Assembly: GCA_016699695.1 (NCBI GenBank) | Contig: CP065006.1 | Coordinates: forward strand, 3,162,001-3,226,000 | DNA from: Bacteroidota bacterium | GTDB lineage: Bacteria > Bacteroidota > Bacteroidia > Bacteroidales > UBA10428 | DNA: 64,000 nucleotides | Direction of reading: 5' to 3' | In this document: positions 7,813 through 15,205 of the stretch, piece by piece | Position numbering within the stretch: the stretch's first letter is position 1 | How the letters are laid out: every line of letters starts with the position of its first letter | The notes under the pieces: generated by a model | What the model was told of the DNA's origin: nothing | The model's database searches: none | What the model saw: only the letters and a program-made list of their open reading frames with translations | Position numbers and translations under genes: made by a program

Positions 7813-8023
7813 TTGATCTCAGTTGTTTTATAGTTAATTCAAGTTCCAAGCCCAATGTATCTGCCAATTTTGTAACTGTTTGCAAAGTGGGATTGCCCTT
7901 TCCGCTTTCAAATTGCTTTAAGGTTCTTAATCCAACTCCGGATAGTTTCGCTAAATTTTCCTGATTCACTTTCAGAACTTCCCTACGTTCCTTAATCGTG
8001 TTTATTATCTTTTCGAAGTGCAT
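7787..8023 (-). CDS. hipB: HipB-like helix-turn-helix repressor
   Basis: 78 residues. A HTH_3/Xre domain spans nearly the whole protein: NQENLAKLSGVGLRTLKQFE has the two recognition helices, followed by SGKGNPTLQTVTKLADTLGL, the conserved end of HipB-type domains. It is the first gene of the operon, with two AAAGTGC-N8-GCACTTT palindromes upstream that are good autoregulatory operators. The start codon itself sits in another TGCACTT half site. It probably represses the operon, with HipS/HipT as co-repressors. Confidence 0.85.
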   Translation of the reverse strand: MHFEKIINTIKERREVLKVNQENLAKLSGVGLRTLKQFESGKGNPTLQTVTKLADTLGLELELTIKQLRSNETSKDTL

Positions 8024-8075
8024 TTTATGGCTCTTTTGTATGTAAAATTATAAGAAAATAGTCATTATTCAAATA

Positions 8076-8158
8076 AAAGTGCAGTAAAATGCACTTTGCG
8101 TATTCATTCATAAAAAAAATATCAATAGACATTCGAAAAGTGCTTTAAAGTGCACTTT
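8076..8158. promoter_or_regulatory. Two HipB-type operator palindromes
   Basis: AAAGTGC-N8-GCACTTT occurs twice with identical arms and spacing: 8076-8097 (arms extend to 8 bp) and 8137-8158. Their starts are 61 bp apart, near six helical turns. The E. coli HipB operator TATCC-N8-GGATA also has an 8-bp spacer. They lie 53-135 bp upstream of the hipB start. No exact TAnnTTTG -7 element was found for hipB. Confidence 0.6.
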
Positions 8159-8335
8159 GACCTAATGCGGCTTGACACTCAAATTAAGCTAAGAGAACCT
8201 CCTTTTAGTTCAATTTACTTCTTTCGATTATGTTTATTGCAATTAACAGATTGGAGAATATATACAGTTCTTATTCTTGCAACAGATTCAAACTGATTGC
8301 AAGTCTTGCCATAAAATCAAGTTAATTCAGTTGCT

Positions 8336-8393
8336 GGTGTGATACGCTAGCTCCCATCCCGATGCACATCGGGATCGGGACGCCACACCCTGG
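8336..8393 (-). pseudogene. Degenerate tRNA-Pro fragment A with palindromic D-arm
   Basis: The sequence GATACGCTAGCTCCCATCCC...GGGACGCCACACCC matches the copy at 9009-9083, including the palindrome ATCCCGATGCACATCGGGAT (8356-8375) in place of the D-arm. Only the 5' acceptor strand (GGGTGTGGCG) and D/anticodon-arm borders of a tRNA-Pro remain. The 8159-8335 stretch before it is AT-rich and holds nothing I recognise. Confidence 0.55.
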
Positions 8394-8423
8394 ATGAAAT
8401 TATTTCTAGACTTTATATGAAAG

Positions 8424-8457
8424 AAAAAAGGATGCCCATTTTTTGGACATCCTCTTT
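8424..8457 (-). terminator. Terminator after tRNA-like copy B
   Basis: The minus strand reads GAGGATGTCC, a 6-nt A-rich loop, GGGCATCC and then T6: a stem with one mismatch followed by a T run. It sits just after the CCA end of copy B, as a tRNA terminator would. Confidence 0.6.
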
Positions 8458-8461
8458 ATTT

Positions 8462-8539
8462 TGGTCGGGGTGATCACGCTCTGGCGTGACGACCATCACG
8501 CCCTCGGCGTGATACGCTATCCAACTTCACCAACCGCCG
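8462..8539 (-). pseudogene. Degenerate tRNA-Pro copy B with hairpins in place of two arms
   Basis: 78 nt, nearly the length of the intact tRNA, with the 3' acceptor CACCCCGACCA preserved. The anticodon arm is replaced by ATCACGCC-CTC-GGCGTGAT (8495-8513, perfect 8-bp stem with a 3-nt loop) and the T-arm by TCACGC-TCTG-GCGTGA (8474-8489). The 5' acceptor strand is CGGCGGT and no longer pairs fully. No usable anticodon remains. The spacer upstream of it (GCGAACCTAAAAATGAATATCGG) is nearly the same as that upstream of the real tRNA. Confidence 0.65.
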
Positions 8540-8567
8540 ATATTCATTTTTAGGTTCGCTTTTTCCT

Positions 8568-8610
8568 GGACGACCGTCACACCTTATGCGTACTACCCTA
8601 GCCAACTGAA
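8568..8610 (-). pseudogene. tRNA-Pro fragment C overlapping the GIY-YIG stop codon
   Basis: The minus strand reads CAGTTGGCTAG, an altered anticodon arm (GTACGCATAAGGTGTGAC), then GGTCGTCC, aligning with the D-loop to variable loop of the real tRNA-Pro. The last sense codons and TAG of the GIY-YIG gene (8598-8600) lie in its D-loop part. Confidence 0.55.
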
Positions 8611-8846
8611 ACTCCTAAATCGTTCAGAAATCTTTCTGCGCCGCGCTTTTTGATTTGTTTTTCAAGTTTCATTGCCTCAGCTCTGGACTCCAAGGGTATA
8701 GAATAAATTAAGATCCAAGGAATTCCCGACTTTGTAAATGGTGTTTTTCCGCGGTTATGTTCTTCCATTCGCCTTTCAAGGTTATCAGTTTGGCCGGTAT
8801 AGAATTTGTTTAATGTTTTACTGCGAAGAATATAGACAGTAACCAT
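8598..8846 (-). CDS. Small GIY-YIG nuclease-domain protein (UvrC-like/YhbQ-like)
   Basis: 82 residues, essentially one GIY-YIG domain. VYILRSKTLNKFYTGQT holds the VYI...YTG core (residues 4-20), followed by NLERRMEEHNRGKTPFTKS with the catalytic-region Arg and His, IPWILIYSIPLESRAEAMKL, and EKQIKKR with the conserved Glu. Such single-domain proteins are common in Bacteroidota and of unknown role. Its setting is unusual: it lies between the terminator of a tRNA-Pro gene and a degenerate tRNA-Pro copy, and its final codons (SVG-stop) are the tRNA D-loop sequence. This suggests it arrived, or was duplicated, together with tRNA sequence. Confidence 0.85.
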   Translation of the reverse strand: MVTVYILRSKTLNKFYTGQTDNLERRMEEHNRGKTPFTKSGIPWILIYSIPLESRAEAMKLEKQIKKRGAERFLNDLGVSVG

Positions 8847-8863
8847 AGGATTGATTAAATATA

Positions 8864-8895
8864 AAAGAGGGGTAAATTTTATTATACCCCTCTTT
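8864..8895 (-). terminator. Terminator of tRNA-Pro
   Basis: AAAGAGGGGTA pairs with TACCCCTCTTT (arms 8864-8874 and 8885-8895). On the minus strand a short T run follows. It starts 7 nt after the tRNA 3' end. Confidence 0.75.
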
Positions 8896-8901
8896 CTTTA
8901 G

Positions 8902-8978
8902 TGGTCGGGGTGATCCGACTCGAACGGACGACCACTAGCACCCCATGCTAGTACGCTAGCCAACTGCGCCACACCCCG
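8902..8978 (-). tRNA. tRNA-Pro (anticodon GGG)
   Basis: 77 nt including an encoded CCA. Acceptor CGGGGTG pairs with CACCCCG, and the anticodon stem CTAGC pairs with GCTAG. The loop ATGGGGT gives anticodon GGG at 8944-8942. The T-arm is GTCCG-TTCGAGT-CGGAT, with standard D-arm and 5-nt variable loop lengths. All stems pair (two G-U). It is the only intact tRNA of the cluster. Confidence 0.95.
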
Positions 8979-9008
8979 ATATTTCATTTTAGGTTCGCCA
9001 AGTTGGTT

Positions 9009-9083
9009 GACGACCATCACGCCTATGGCGTGATACGCTAGCTCCCATCCCGATGTACATCGGGATCAGGACGCCACACCCCG
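9009..9083 (-). pseudogene. Degenerate tRNA-Pro copy E with palindromes in D- and anticodon arms
   Basis: It begins (minus strand) with the intact 5' acceptor CGGGGTGTGGCG. Part of the D-arm is replaced around the perfect 20-bp palindrome ATCCCGATGTACATCGGGAT (9047-9066). After GCTAGCGTA the anticodon arm is ATCACGCC-ATA-GGCGTGAT (9016-9034), and the sequence ends at GGTCGTC without a T-arm or 3' acceptor. It is directly upstream of the real tRNA on the same strand. The rest of the 8979-9353 gap is AT-rich leader of trxB without a clear promoter. Confidence 0.65.
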
Positions 9084-9353
9084 ATTTTTTTACCTCTTAT
9101 GGCTATTATAACAAGCTTTCGAAGGTGGGTGCAAAAATAGGTATTTTTTTCTATCTACAAAGCTCGTTTTCCTAAAAAGTCAAGGAACAAATACAGTATA
9201 TTCTTTATGCCTTTTATCTGCCAATTATTCTTTAAATTAATAGGCGCTCTGCCAACATTTCACTTTTTACCTTGTTTCTGATAGAAATACAAAACTGGAT
9301 TGAAATTTGTAAATGCTTCGGCACAAAATAAATAACTATAAAGCATTATTCTT

Positions 9354-10355
9354 ATGAGTTTTTTTAAAACACTCGACACTTCAGATAATTCTTCTTCTGA
9401 AAAAACTACCCACGGAGAGGTTGAACATGTTAAATGCCTTATTATTGGCTCCGGTCCTGCCGGTTACACTGCTGCTATTTATGCAGCCCGCGCTAACCTA
9501 AGCCCTGTAATGTACGAGGGCCTTCAACCGGGTGGTCAGCTTACTACTACCAACGATGTAGAAAATTTCCCCGGGTATCCCGAAGGAATTACCGGTCCGG
9601 CCATGATGGAAGACCTGAAAAAGCAGGCACAACGCTTTGGAACAGATTGCAGATGGGGTATTGTAACCCATGTTGATTTTTCGGGTCCGGTTCACAAAGT
9701 TACCGTCGACGAGAAAAAACAAATCGAAGCCGATACCGTAATAATAGCCACTGGTGCTACAGCCAAATACCTTGGAATCGAATCGGAGCAAAAGTATATG
9801 GGTTCTGGTGTGTCTGCTTGTGCTACGTGTGATGGATTCTTTTACCGTGGAAAGGATGTAGCCGTGGTAGGAGGGGGTGATACAGCTGCCGAAGAAGCTA
9901 CCTATCTGGCTGGTTTGTGCAACAAAGTATACCTTATTGTGCGACGGAACGAACTAAGGGCCTCGAAAGTGATGCAAAAAAGGGTGCAGGAGAACCCTAA
10001 AATTGAGATTCTTTGGGAACACCAAACAAAGAGCTTATTTGGAGAAGGTGTCGTGCAAGGAGCTCACCTTGTGTATAAAAAAGGCACACCTGAGGAAAAG
10101 GATGTAGATATTAAGATCGACGGGTTCTTTCTTGCCATCGGCCACACCCCAAACTCGGCACCATTCAGTAAGTATCTGAAAGTAGATGAAACCGGTTACA
10201 TTCAAACCATTCCAGGCACTTCAAAAACCAATGTGCCAGGTGTATTTGCCTGCGGCGATGTGCAGGATCATGTATACCGTCAGGCTATTACAGCCGCTGG
10301 TTCTGGTTGCATGGCAGCCATCGATGCTGAGCGCTACCTCTCAGAAAAGGAATAA
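9354..10355 (+). CDS. trxB: Thioredoxin reductase
   Basis: 333 residues, NADPH- and FAD-dependent, reducing thioredoxin in the cytoplasm. The FAD-binding motif GSGPAGYTAAIYAARA (about 32-47), GLQPGGQL, redox pair C156-A-T-C159 followed by DGFFYRG, NADPH motif VGGGDTAAEEA and the closing FAD motif VFACGDVQDHVYRQ are all present. It has about 20 extra N-terminal residues compared with E. coli TrxB, rich in Ser/Thr/Glu, with no second ATG that would remove them cleanly. It is convergent with the sortilin-like gene, with a strong hairpin between. Confidence 0.95.
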   Translation: MSFFKTLDTSDNSSSEKTTHGEVEHVKCLIIGSGPAGYTAAIYAARANLSPVMYEGLQPGGQLTTTNDVENFPGYPEGITGPAMMEDLKKQAQRFGTDCRWGIVTHVDFSGPVHKVTVDEKKQIEADTVIIATGATAKYLGIESEQKYMGSGVSACATCDGFFYRGKDVAVVGGGDTAAEEATYLAGLCNKVYLIVRRNELRASKVMQKRVQENPKIEILWEHQTKSLFGEGVVQGAHLVYKKGTPEEKDVDIKIDGFFLAIGHTPNSAPFSKYLKVDETGYIQTIPGTSKTNVPGVFACGDVQDHVYRQAITAAGSGCMAAIDAERYLSEKE

Positions 10356-10373
10356 AAGCCTGCTTTAAAATAG

Positions 10374-10423
10374 AAACCGCCGGACCAATCATACCTAAAT
10401 TGAGTATGCTGATCCGGCGGTTT
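10374..10423. terminator. Terminator between convergent trxB and the sortilin-like gene
   Basis: AAACCGCCGGA (10374-10384) pairs with TCCGGCGGTTT (10413-10423) around a 28-nt loop that contains a small secondary stem. T-rich sequence follows on the plus strand and A-rich sequence precedes it, so it may act in both directions. Confidence 0.75.
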
Positions 10424-10442
10424 CATTTTCTTTTGAGTCAAT

Positions 10443-13400
10443 TTATAGAGCAGGTTCCATTGATTTTAATTCCTCAGTCATTGCTTTAATTTCCACAACC
10501 AGCAATGCAAACTCAGTGCTCAATATTTCGAGACTTTCTTTTTGAGCCTGGTTGGTAGCCTCTGAATTGCTGATAAACGAATAAATCAGAAATCCTAATC
10601 GCTGCATCAAAGGTACCGGGGCAGGCGGTACCTCTTCGTAACTGGCTTTGGCTTCATAGCCATTCAAAACCAGCAATAATTGAGCGTTTTTTTGTTCCAG
10701 TGATGCCAATTTTTCGTGTTGTGCAGCATCGTAACTCGTACTTTGTAAATTTCTTTGCTTAAGCTGCTGTATTTCTTTTTTTGCCTCTGCAAGCTGCTGA
10801 TCTGCCAGAACCATATTATGAGTGAGTTTGGCAACTTCTTGTTGAAATGCCAAAGTCTGACCACGGTTCTCATCATTAAAACCGGTTGTGTTGAGGGCTT
10901 TTACTTCGAAGGAGATTTTTTCTGTGAGCGGACGGGTGACCCCTTTTTCGCTGGCATAGAGCCGAACCTGATAAGTGCCTGGCATGGAATAGAGTCCGGG
11001 TTCCTGTGTTTTCAGTGGGTCGAATTTCTCAAAGTCCGTTTTCACTGGCATGAGGTCGGGGTATTTTAAATCCCAATAAACCCGGTTAATACCTTTTTTT
11101 GCGGGTGCTGTAACTTTTCTTATTACATTTCCTTGTGCATCTTCCACTACAAACAAAAGATAAGCCTGTTCTTCAAGCTTCTCCAGGCGGTCTTCTTCCC
11201 AGGTATTTACTTTTATTTTAGAACCTACCTCAAAGAGTTCGGCATCAGATTTTTGCCTTTTTTCTTTCGCCGAAAGTATGTCATCTTTCAAATAATAACT
11301 AATCTCTGCTCCATAGGTTTTGTTGGGTGCAATATAAAGGTTGTCGCCCAAATTATCTCTTCGGTCTGATTTTGGAATATACAGCAAAGCTTCGGGTATG
11401 GTAAAGAGATGCGCCTCGGCATTTTGATCGATGAGGCTTATTTCTTTTAAAACGCTGTAATTATGAAGAATATAAAATCCTCTTCCAAAAGTAGCAATTA
11501 TAAGGTCATTCTCCCTTTCCTGAATAACCAGGTCGCGTACCGCCACATCAGGAAGCCCGTTTCGGATTTGAATCCAATTCGTACCTTCGTTAAAGGTCAC
11601 AAACAAGCCAAATTCAGTGCCGCAGAAGAGCATCTTAGGGTCCTTTAAATCCTGGAGAATACTATAAACTGCACCCTGAGGCAGGTTGGAGGCAATGGAT
11701 ATCCACGATTTACCCTTGTCGCGGCTTTGGAGTACATAGGGTTTAAAGTCGTTGCTCTTATGGTTATTAAAAGTGGCAAAAATCACATTCTCATCGAAGC
11801 GTGAGGCCAACACATCGCTCACATAGGTATATGCCGGAACCCCTGAAAAACTGCTTGTTTTGTTCCATGTTTTTCCTCCATCGCTGGTAACCTGAATAAG
11901 TCCATCGTCTGTGCCCGCTACCAGGATTTGTTCATTGATAGGGCTTTCTGCCAGCGATACAATGGTTCCATATAAAGAAGTGGATACATCTTTTGTTACC
12001 GCATCCGAACTCCAGTATTTCCCCATTACTTTAAAATCGTTACGGTCTTTTTGGGCAGTGAGGTCGCCACTGATTACCGACCATGAATCGCCGCGATTGT
12101 CGCTCCTGAAAATTTTATTTGCGGCCATATACAACCGCTTGTTGTTGTGTGAACTTAATATCAGCGGGGTATCCCAGTTCCATTTATAGGTCAGTTCTCC
12201 TTTAGGCTCCTGCGGTTTGATGTAAACCAGCTCGCCGTTTTTATGGTTATAGCGGTAAGCATTTCCATATTGGTATTCGCAAAAAACGATATCAGGATCT
12301 TTCGGGTCAATTGCCACCCAGAACCCGTCGCCTCCAAGGGTGTAAAACCATTCATCGTTCGACACACCAGCAGCAGTGAGGTTTTGCGAAGGCCCACCTA
12401 AGGTGTTGTTATCCTGCGTGCCACCATAGACACGGTAAAAAGGCCAACTGTTGTCGACGTTCACACGATAGAACTGTGTTACCGGAAGGTTACCTTGGAA
12501 AGTCCATGTTTCGCCTCTATCATAAGACTCATAGACCCCCCCGTCACCTCCAATTCGGATGTTACTGGTAGCTTTTGGATTAATCCAAAGGGCATGGTCA
12601 TCGACATGACGTTTCTTGGTCGAAAGTTTCTTCCATGTTTTTCCGCCATCTTCGGTTACTTGCGAGTAAGTATCCACACTGTAGACTCTTAAGGGGTTTT
12701 CGGGATCACACTCTATCTCGGTATAATATTGTCCGGAAGAAGTATAATCGCTCATTTTTTGCCAGCTTTCGCCTTGGTTATCGGAGCGGAAAAATCCGCC
12801 CATGTTGTCTGCAGCTTCCACAATGGCATAAACCAGGTTTGGGTCTGCCAGGCATACAGCCAGGCCTATGCGACCAAGGTGTACCGAAGGTAAGCCGGTG
12901 GTGATTTTGCGCCAGTCTTTTCCGGCATTGGTAGTTTTGTAAAGCGCCGATTCGGGGCCTCCGTTAATTTTAGTATAAGTGTGCCTGCGGCGTTGATGTG
13001 CCGATGCATAGATAATATCAGGATTTGAAGGGTGAAACTCCAGGTCGTATGCACCTGTGTTTTCGCTTATTTCCAGCACTTTTGTCCAGGTCTTGCCACC
13101 ATCGGTAGTTTTGAAAATGCCACGGTCGCCTCCAAGGCCCCAAACCGAACCTTCAGCGGCTACATAAACCACCTCTGTATTCCGAGGATCGATAAGTATT
13201 TTTCCAATTTGGAAGGAATTTTTTAAGCCCATATTGACCCAACTTGCTCCTCCGTCGAGGGTTTTGTAAACCCCATTGCCGTAGCCTAAGGCCCGTTGAC
13301 TGTTATTTTCGCCTGTACCGGCCCAAACAATATTAGGATTTGCCGGATCGATAGCCAGGCAACCGATGGAATAGGCGCCGTATTGATCGAAAACAGGAGT

Positions 13401-13643
13401 AAAAGTAATGCCATTGTTGGTAGTTTTCCAGATATGCCCCGAGGCCACAGCTACATAATATTCATAGCTGTTGAATGGGTTTGCTGCAAAATCGGCAATA
13501 CGGCCTGAAGCAGCGGCGGGTCCTATGCTTCTGAATTTTAAACCATTTACCAGAGCCGAGTCGGGCACCAGTTTTTGCTGTGCCTGAAGCGTGAAAACGA
13601 TAAAAGCAAAACTTGCAAGAAATGCAGGAAGTTTATTTTTCAT
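10443..13643 (-). CDS. Sortilin/VPS10-like BNR-repeat protein, predicted exported
   Basis: 1066 residues. A signal peptide (KLPAFLASFAFIVFTLQAQ) is followed by many BNR/Asp-box-like repeats of the type S-x-D-x-G-x-T-W (FKTTDGGKTWTKV, YESYDRGETWTF, FRSDNRGDSWSV, VTSDGGKTWNKT), which form a seven- to ten-bladed propeller over about residues 30-750. The rest is a beta-sandwich region followed by a helical tail with coiled-coil-like heptads (about 930-980). Database entries of this type are often called glycosyl hydrolases, but no catalytic residues can be assigned, so that label is unsupported. No T9SS tail is seen. It is transcribed alone after the terminator at 13748-13778. Confidence 0.8.
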   Translation of the reverse strand: MKNKLPAFLASFAFIVFTLQAQQKLVPDSALVNGLKFRSIGPAAASGRIADFAANPFNSYEYYVAVASGHIWKTTNNGITFTPVFDQYGAYSIGCLAIDPANPNIVWAGTGENNSQRALGYGNGVYKTLDGGASWVNMGLKNSFQIGKILIDPRNTEVVYVAAEGSVWGLGGDRGIFKTTDGGKTWTKVLEISENTGAYDLEFHPSNPDIIYASAHQRRRHTYTKINGGPESALYKTTNAGKDWRKITTGLPSVHLGRIGLAVCLADPNLVYAIVEAADNMGGFFRSDNQGESWQKMSDYTSSGQYYTEIECDPENPLRVYSVDTYSQVTEDGGKTWKKLSTKKRHVDDHALWINPKATSNIRIGGDGGVYESYDRGETWTFQGNLPVTQFYRVNVDNSWPFYRVYGGTQDNNTLGGPSQNLTAAGVSNDEWFYTLGGDGFWVAIDPKDPDIVFCEYQYGNAYRYNHKNGELVYIKPQEPKGELTYKWNWDTPLILSSHNNKRLYMAANKIFRSDNRGDSWSVISGDLTAQKDRNDFKVMGKYWSSDAVTKDVSTSLYGTIVSLAESPINEQILVAGTDDGLIQVTSDGGKTWNKTSSFSGVPAYTYVSDVLASRFDENVIFATFNNHKSNDFKPYVLQSRDKGKSWISIASNLPQGAVYSILQDLKDPKMLFCGTEFGLFVTFNEGTNWIQIRNGLPDVAVRDLVIQERENDLIIATFGRGFYILHNYSVLKEISLIDQNAEAHLFTIPEALLYIPKSDRRDNLGDNLYIAPNKTYGAEISYYLKDDILSAKEKRQKSDAELFEVGSKIKVNTWEEDRLEKLEEQAYLLFVVEDAQGNVIRKVTAPAKKGINRVYWDLKYPDLMPVKTDFEKFDPLKTQEPGLYSMPGTYQVRLYASEKGVTRPLTEKISFEVKALNTTGFNDENRGQTLAFQQEVAKLTHNMVLADQQLAEAKKEIQQLKQRNLQSTSYDAAQHEKLASLEQKNAQLLLVLNGYEAKASYEEVPPAPVPLMQRLGFLIYSFISNSEATNQAQKESLEILSTEFALLVVEIKAMTEELKSMEPAL

Positions 13644-13747
13644 GACAAAGATTTTTTTGATTGTCAGAAATATACAAAAAAGAGGGGAGTAAACCTGATT
13701 TTTTCCAGATTGGAAATATAATTCTACAGAAATTAGAGAGGATAAAA

Positions 13748-13778
13748 AAAGGGTGCCAACATTGAATTGGCACCCTTT
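13748..13778 (-). terminator. Terminator of the Spt/KBL-type gene
   Basis: AAAGGGTGCCAA (13748-13759) pairs with TTGGCACCCTTT across a 7-nt loop. On the minus strand a T run follows, 22 nt after the stop codon at 13800. Confidence 0.85.
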
Positions 13779-13799
13779 GATATTCGTCTGTCTAAAAAT

Positions 13800-15062
13800 T
13801 TATTTCGATGCAAGCAATGAGCCGATTTTGTCTGACTTGTATTTGCCATCGGCCAATTTTACTTTTATCTCTTTGAAGCATTTGATGGTATAATCCACAT
13901 CTTCGATTGTATGTGCAGCTGTTGGGATAATTCGAAGCATAATTACATCTTTTGGAACTACAGGGTATACAACCATTGAGCAGAAGATGCCATAATTCTC
14001 GCGCAAATCCATCACCACATTGGTAGCTTCCGCTACATTACCCTGCAGAAAAACAGGTGTAACAGGGGATTCGGTATGTCCAAGGTCGAATCCGTTTTCG
14101 CGCAGACCCGACTGCAGACGGTTCACAATTTTCCAAAGCTTCTCGCGGTGGCTGCTATCCGTGCGGATCATATCGAGCCTTTTCAGAGCGCCTACAACCA
14201 TAGGCATAGGCAACGATTTAGCAAATGTTTGCGAACGCATGTTGTAACGCAGGTAATTGATTACATCTTCGTCGCCGGCAACAAAAGCACCAATACCTGC
14301 CATAGCTTTCGCAAAGGTTGAGAAATAAAGGTCAATCTGATCCTGTACGCCGAAATGTTCGCCCGTTCCGGCACCTGTTTTTCCCATAGTACCAAAACCA
14401 TGGGCATCATCAACAAGCATACGGAAATTGTATTTTTTCTTCAGGGCAGCAATCTCATCGAGCTTACCCAGATCTCCGGCCATGCCAAATACACCTTCTG
14501 TAATTAAAAGAATACCACCACCCGATTCCTGGGCACGGTTGGTTGCCATTTTGAGCATTTTATCGCAACGTTCAATATCGTTGTGGGGGAATACAAAACT
14601 CTTTCCGCCAGTAGCTTTATGAAGGAAAATTCCATCCATAATACAGGCATGAGACTCAGAGTCGTATACAATAACATCTTTACGGTGAGCCAAAGTCTGA
14701 ATGATAGAAACCATTCCCTGGTAACCAAAATTCAACAAAAACGAATCCTGTTTCCCTTCAAATTCAGCAAGCTTTGCTTCCAGTTCTTCGTGCAGGCTGG
14801 TTTGGCCAGACATCATACGGGCACCCATCGGATATCCCATACCCCATTGTGCTGCACCTTCAGCATCAGCTTTTCTTACTTCCGGATGGTTGGCCAGTCC
14901 GCAATAATTGTTCAAACTCCAGGTTAAGACTTCCTTCCCGCGAAACTTCATACGAGGTTGAATCTCGCCTTCCAGTTTTGGAAACATGAAGTATCCATGT
15001 GCAATTTTCTGATATTGACCCAAGGGGCCCATATCCTGTTTGATTTTGTCAAATATGTCCAC
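13800..15062 (-). CDS. spt: Alpha-oxoamine synthase, probably serine palmitoyltransferase
   Basis: A PLP-dependent enzyme joining an amino acid to an acyl-CoA. Seen: the start region DIFDKIKQDMGPLGQYQKIA, NNYCGLANHPEV, SESHACIMDG, VDDAHGFGTMGKTGAGTGEH and DLYFSTFAKAMAG with the PLP lysine. In Bacteroidota this type is mostly the sphingolipid enzyme; glycine C-acetyltransferase (KBL) is the alternative and cannot be excluded by eye. An ATG-initiated frame begins at 15134, but a consensus promoter lies inside it (15089-15119). The start is therefore placed at GTG 15062, giving 420 residues beginning at VDIFDKI, which is also where family members usually begin. It is divergent from bamD. Confidence 0.82.
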   Translation of the reverse strand: MDIFDKIKQDMGPLGQYQKIAHGYFMFPKLEGEIQPRMKFRGKEVLTWSLNNYCGLANHPEVRKADAEGAAQWGMGYPMGARMMSGQTSLHEELEAKLAEFEGKQDSFLLNFGYQGMVSIIQTLAHRKDVIVYDSESHACIMDGIFLHKATGGKSFVFPHNDIERCDKMLKMATNRAQESGGGILLITEGVFGMAGDLGKLDEIAALKKKYNFRMLVDDAHGFGTMGKTGAGTGEHFGVQDQIDLYFSTFAKAMAGIGAFVAGDEDVINYLRYNMRSQTFAKSLPMPMVVGALKRLDMIRTDSSHREKLWKIVNRLQSGLRENGFDLGHTESPVTPVFLQGNVAEATNVVMDLRENYGIFCSMVVYPVVPKDVIMLRIIPTAAHTIEDVDYTIKCFKEIKVKLADGKYKSDKIGSLLASK

Positions 15063-15088
15063 AGTCTTAAAAGATTTTAATTTGGACA

Positions 15089-15119
15089 CAAAAGTAGTTT
15101 TTTTTGATTTCTTAACAAA
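15089..15119 (-). promoter_or_regulatory. spt promoter (TTTG, 19 bp, TACTTTTG)
   Basis: On the minus strand TTTG (15116-15119) and TACTTTTG (15089-15096) are separated by 19 bp, an exact match to the Bacteroidota -33/-7 consensus. Transcription from here would exclude the upstream ATG and leave a leader of about 20 nt before GTG 15062. Confidence 0.7.
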
Positions 15120-15153
15120 CCAAATAATTATCATGCATTTTCGTTGTAGTATC

Positions 15154-15186
15154 TTGCAACTGTTAAAATATTAATTTATAAATTTG
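15154..15186 (+). promoter_or_regulatory. bamD promoter (TTG, 22 bp, TAAATTTG)
   Basis: TTG at 15154-15156 and TAAATTTG at 15179-15186. The element lies only 4 nt before the first possible ATG (15191), which favours the second ATG at 15206 as the translation start. Confidence 0.6.
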
Positions 15187-15205
15187 CGCGATGTTTTTAT
15201 TCCGG

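Noticed and set aside
8462..8539. A second functional tRNA
   Set aside because: It has tRNA length and a CCA end, but the anticodon and T-arms are perfect hairpins with 3-4 nt loops and the acceptor stem is broken.
9498..9791. Minus-strand ORF inside trxB
   Set aside because: It is an antisense shadow of a strongly conserved coding region, with no motif or start signal of its own.
10443..13643. Glycosyl hydrolase label for the sortilin-like protein
   Set aside because: Only BNR/Asp-box repeats are visible; no catalytic residues support hydrolase activity.
15063..15134. Longer spt start at 15134
   Set aside because: The extra 24 residues are translated from the promoter region (TTTG-N19-TACTTTTG) and are not protein-like.
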